In this document: positions 61,113 to 64,000 of the stretch, piece after piece
Position numbering within the stretch: the stretch's first letter is position 1
How the letters are laid out: each line of letters starts with the position of its first letter
Assembly: GCF_030127105.1 (NCBI RefSeq)
Contig: NZ_CP126162.1
Location: 414,762 to 478,761 of the forward strand
Direction of reading: 5' to 3'
Length of the DNA stretch: 64,000 nt
From: Haloarcula pelagica
GTDB taxonomy: Archaea; Halobacteriota; Halobacteria; Halobacteriales; Haloarculaceae
The notes under the pieces: generated by a model
Databases searched by the model: none
What the model saw: the letters and a program-made list of their open reading frames with translations, nothing else
What the model was told of the DNA's origin: nothing
Position numbers and translations under genes: made by a program

Positions 61113-61901
61113 ATGCAGACTGTCACGTCAGCAGATGGAACGCGTATCGCGTTTGAACGACACGGAGAGGGACCGCCGCTAATCCTCCTGCATGGTGGAT
61201 CTGCCCCTCAGTACTGGAAGCCTGTGGTTCCTCGGTTCGCCGAAGACTATACTGTCATTGTCCCCCATCGACGGGGCGTCGGGGAAAGTGACGACTCTGC
61301 AGAATATAGCCTTGAACGTGGAGTTGCGGACGTTCGTGCAGTCATCGATGCAGTCGATGGAACACCGGTCTTATTCGGCCACTCGTTCGGTGGTCTGTTG
61401 GCGATCGAGGCCGCCCGAACTGCATCCGTCGCAAAACTCGTCGCATACGAACCGGCAGTCCTCGTCGGTGAGTACAGACAACAGGCCGGCCTCGCATCAC
61501 AGATGCAGAAGCGAATCGATGACGGGGACCGCCGCGAGGCCATGAAATTCTACGTTCGCGAGGTCATGCATGGTGGCGACATCGATGACCTCGACGGGTG
61601 GCTCGCCGAGTGGCCACCATGGCCGGACATCGTTGCTCTCACCGAAAATATCGCGCGCATCAACCGCGCCATCGAACAGTACCGCCTCCCCGAATCACTG
61701 GAGATCGACGCGCCAACACTCCTGCTGACCGGTACTGAGGGACCACCCCACCTTCGAGACGGCGTCCGTGCGGTTGGCGAAGCGCTCCCGGACAACCAGT
61801 TCGTCGAGTTCGGGGGCATCGGCCACGGTGGTCCAACAGAAGCACCGGACCGCATCACAGCCGAGGTACGCGCCTTCATCGGCGGGAGAAAACTGCAGTA
61901 G
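61113..61901 (+). CDS. Alpha/beta hydrolase
   Basis: A 262-residue hydrolase. Oxyanion loop L-L-H-G-G-S, nucleophile G-H-S-F-G-G near 90, an acid near 207 and catalytic His in G-I-G-H-G-G near 238. The likely substrates are small esters or epoxides; no specific family is certain. It starts at the ATG 61113. Confidence 0.88.
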   Translation: MQTVTSADGTRIAFERHGEGPPLILLHGGSAPQYWKPVVPRFAEDYTVIVPHRRGVGESDDSAEYSLERGVADVRAVIDAVDGTPVLFGHSFGGLLAIEAARTASVAKLVAYEPAVLVGEYRQQAGLASQMQKRIDDGDRREAMKFYVREVMHGGDIDDLDGWLAEWPPWPDIVALTENIARINRAIEQYRLPESLEIDAPTLLLTGTEGPPHLRDGVRAVGEALPDNQFVEFGGIGHGGPTEAPDRITAEVRAFIGGRKLQ

Positions 61902-62050
61902 CGGAGGGGAGCGACTGACCAGGCTCCATCGTCCACGTCCGCCATCTACTATCTGCAGTGATTCTCAAATAATACTACATTTTTACATTTATGCCGACAT
62001 CTCCAACACGCCAACAGTCACGTACGGGCGAATTAGCGATCTGACGGTCA

Positions 62051-62593
62051 TCACGTGAGAAACACTACGTTGCCCATCCCTCTGCGTTTGCGCTCGACGA
62101 GCTCTCTTGCCTCTGGGCTATCGAGTGTGCGACTGACGGTTGCTTTCGAGAGATCGGTCTGCTCGACAACCTCGCTCTGTGGACGGACACCATCCGCATC
62201 GAGCACCGTTTGATATACCACCGCCTCGTTGTCCGCGAGTCGCTCCGAGACGGACTCCCACTCGTTCCGACGGGCCTGTAGTAGCTCGTCGCTGGAGCCT
62301 CCGGTAGACCGCTCAACAGACGAGTCTCCTGGGTTCGTCTCTGCTGTGGGTGCTGGTGTCGAGTCCTCGTAGAGCAGTGTCGTCACACTGGCTCCGGCGC
62401 CGGCGGCTGCAAGGGTGATCGCAACGGTATCACGGAGCGAGAACTGCCAGCCAGCAGCCCCAAGCCGTGTGCTTCCGTCGGCGCCTGCAACTACGGTTGG
62501 TGTCGCAGTCAGAAACTGTGCGACGAGAACCGCTGTCGCGGTTACGAGAATCGCAGCCGCGAGCAGTTCGGAACGCGGGCCGAACTGTGTCAT
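62051..62593 (-). CDS. Membrane-anchored winged-helix regulator
   Basis: A 180-residue protein with two N-terminal helices and a C-terminal MarR-like winged helix: V-V-E-Q-T-D-L-S-K-A-T-V-S-R-T-L-D and R-R-G-M-G-N-V-V. The ATG at 62591-62593 is chosen because the typical family start M-T-x-F-x-x-R-S is here. An upstream ATG (62729-62731) overlaps the stop of the gene before it and would add 46 residues. Confidence 0.7.
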   Translation of the reverse strand: MTQFGPRSELLAAAILVTATAVLVAQFLTATPTVVAGADGSTRLGAAGWQFSLRDTVAITLAAAGAGASVTTLLYEDSTPAPTAETNPGDSSVERSTGGSSDELLQARRNEWESVSERLADNEAVVYQTVLDADGVRPQSEVVEQTDLSKATVSRTLDSPEARELVERKRRGMGNVVFLT

Positions 62594-62727
62594 CGGTATG
62601 CACCCATACTCGCCGAAAATGACTCCCACTGCGGTCGTATCCGTGTTACGGGACGGCCGGCAGCACGCGAGCGCCTGCTGAACGTACCCCTGTACAGCAG
62701 GCTGCCGCCCGAGTGCTCGGTCCGGGT

Positions 62728-63366
62728 TCATCGGTCACCCCTGTCGAGTCGAACGAGCGATTCGGCGGTCGTTGTCGGGAGGTCGACCACGACACTGTAC
62801 TGCGCTTTGGAGTCGGCCGGTGTCACGACGACGAGTACGCGGTCGGGACTCCACCAAGACTCGTGTCGTTCGAAGACGATCGTGTCGTCTTGCTGCCGGA
62901 CGGTGAACGCGGATGCGTTAGCGGCCAGTGCTGTCCGTAGTGAGGCGTTCGGTGTCGCACCGACGACCGCCGCGCGGTCACTGGAGAGGCCTGCAGGAAT
63001 CGGACGGACAGCGTATGTAGCGGTATTCGGTGGCGGGATGTCCGCCCCGACAGTTTCGGCAGACGAGACGATCTGCTGCGCTTGCAGACGGGTTTCCCTC
63101 GGCACGGCTGGCGGCTCACGGTCGATCGCTCGAACGACGTGGTAGCCGTTTGTTCGGCGGACCTCGATCCGAGAGACCGTGCGAACGTCCTCGACTAACA
63201 CCTGTGGTTGTCCGCCACCAGCGAGGTGACGAGGGCACCGTCCTCGATCGTCAGCCGATGTGACTCGTCGGGTACGAGTCCGGTGACACTGCCGAACACG
63301 CCTATGCTGCTGCCGAGGACGACCAGTGACAGGACGAGCACTAGTCGGGAGGAGGACCACGGGCAT
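62728..63366 (-). pseudogene. Exported or membrane protein, frameshifted
   Basis: The C-terminal frame (V-E-D-V-R-T-V-S-R-I-E-V...) is solid. The matching N-terminus, a hydrophobic signal L-V-L-S-L-V-V-L-G-S-S-I-G-V-F-G followed by L-T-I-E-D-G-A-L-V-T-S-L, is in another frame. One more base near 63206-63207 would join them. No family is recognised. It precedes the winged-helix gene, with which it overlaps, so the two may work together. Confidence 0.55.
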
Positions 63367-63413
63367 GGTTGAGACTGGTAATATCGGCAGTAAGAATCTG
63401 ATGGTTTCCAGGG

Positions 63414-63453
63414 CGTGAAACAGCGGTGAAACGCGTTTCAGACGTGTTTCACG
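63414..63453. repeat. 40-bp nested palindrome with GTGAAAC arms
   Basis: An inner palindrome TGAAACGCGTTTCA (63427-63440) is flanked by GTGAAAC (63415-63421) and GTTTCAC (63446-63452), all with the same centre of symmetry. The spacing between half sites is about one helical turn. It lies in the region between divergent genes, so it looks like an operator for a dimer of dimers. Confidence 0.65.
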
Positions 63454-63637
63454 GCCGTTTCCAACGGTGAATTACAAGGGTTTTCGTATAACCCACAAGC
63501 ACAGCAGTCGGGACGACCAGTTGCAGAGGGCTGCGGGTCCGTTTGCGAGGGACCCGCGGCCGCCAGATCGGTCCCCGCCCGGCTGGTGCCGGAGAACACA
63601 ATGATACAACACGATCGACATGAACGGAGTGAGCAGG

Positions 63638-64000
63638 ATGCAACGTGATTACAGACTCGCGGCGTACGCGTTCGGTATCGCGATGGTTCTGTTTGCGGCC
63701 AGTGGTGCTGCTGTCATCGCAGGTGCCAGTTCCTCCGCTGGCCCCGCTGACGGCCCTGATAACGACACGACAACCGTCCAGCTGGACACGGACCAGCAAC
63801 AGGCCACCGAAACGGTTCGCGTAGCCAACAACAGCGAGTTCACCCTCCAGCGGGCACAGCGCACGTGCGGTGGGGGCCTCCGCCTCGATACCCCCAATCG
63901 CACGAGCACCACCCACCAGGTCGGAGACGTGACAGTGACGCTCGTCTCCCACCACGACGGCACGGTCGTCGAGAAAGTCGGCCGCCAGCGACTCGCTGAA
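63638..64000 (+). CDS. Secreted protein, N-terminal part (runs off right edge)
   Basis: At least 121 codons from the ATG at 63638 (M-Q-R-D-Y-R-L-A-A-Y-A-F-G), with a hydrophobic signal or anchor (about 8-32) and a Thr/Asp/Gln-rich body. A GTG three codons earlier is an alternative start. Function unknown. It is transcribed away from the frameshifted membrane gene with the nested palindrome in between. Confidence 0.6.
   Translation, partial: MQRDYRLAAYAFGIAMVLFAASGAAVIAGASSSAGPADGPDNDTTTVQLDTDQQQATETVRVANNSEFTLQRAQRTCGGGLRLDTPNRTSTTHQVGDVTVTLVSHHDGTVVEKVGRQRLAE

Noticed and set aside
62594..62731. N-terminal extension of the winged-helix protein
   Set aside because: The ATGA overlap is tempting, but the 46 extra residues look non-coding and the typical family start is at 62593.
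63427..63445. GTTTCAGACG resembles the start of haloarchaeal CRISPR repeats
   Set aside because: Only ten bases match, the sequence is part of a symmetric palindrome, and there are no spaced repeats nearby.
1..64000. tRNA or rRNA genes
   Set aside because: I scanned for T-loop and anticodon-arm patterns and saw none; a dedicated search could still find one.

Overview
The window looks like DNA from a halophilic archaeon of the class Halobacteria, probably a Haloarcula/Halomicrobium-like lineage. I cannot name the species from sequence alone. The signs are GC-rich, GC3-biased codons, strongly acidic proteins and many twin-arginine secretion signals (RR-x-F/L). There are also several blue-copper halocyanins, HTH_10 (Bat-type) regulators, ISH-type transposases, and TATA boxes about 25 bases upstream of start codons, as expected for leaderless transcripts. 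I saw no tRNA, rRNA or CRISPR array.

Region 1 (1-40.1 kb) is a respiratory and signalling block. It holds halocyanins (1, 14.7 and 18.5 kb), two DoxX-family membrane proteins (3-4.9 kb) and a copper-delivery set: a SafE/TauE-like protein plus a CopA-type P-ATPase (5.4-8.75 kb). This set is divergent from a ba3-type terminal oxidase operon (8.9-12.9 kb), whose first gene fuses two halocyanin domains to a CbaD-like helix. Further on are a KaiC-like ATPase / LOV-PAS histidine kinase / PAS histidine kinase operon (22.7-27.5 kb), a receiver-PAS protein, a quinol-type nitric oxide reductase (32-34.3 kb), a bactofilin-like membrane protein and a CPBP protease. Together these suggest copper-dependent respiration at low oxygen with NO detoxification or partial denitrification.

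Region 2 (40.1-47.2 kb) is plasmid-like. It has a ParA gene with a small acidic partner, AGCTATA repeats at 13-bp spacing on both sides of the pair, and an 18-bp palindrome. A second ParA/partner pair is truncated by an IS4-type insertion sequence, and a second transposase follows. This suggests an integrated plasmid, or that the contig is itself a megaplasmid.

Region 3 (47.2-64 kb) is accessory. It contains an ABC exporter divergent from a TetR regulator with shared operator-like sites, and an iron-siderophore ABC importer behind two 18-bp iron-box-like palindromes. Two HTH_10 regulators, a VapC remnant and an overlapping-gene operon follow; the operon runs ArsR-like regulator, methyltransferase, small protein, CPBP protease, Tat-exported serine hydrolase, membrane protein. 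At the right edge is an unusual nested GTGAAAC palindrome between two secreted or membrane genes.

A window-wide oddity is at least ten genes interrupted by what look like single-base losses, mostly in runs of G or C, where adding one base restores a conserved protein. All inferred changes are in the same direction, so assembly error in homopolymers is the leading explanation. Those genes are annotated as frameshifted rather than as truly dead.
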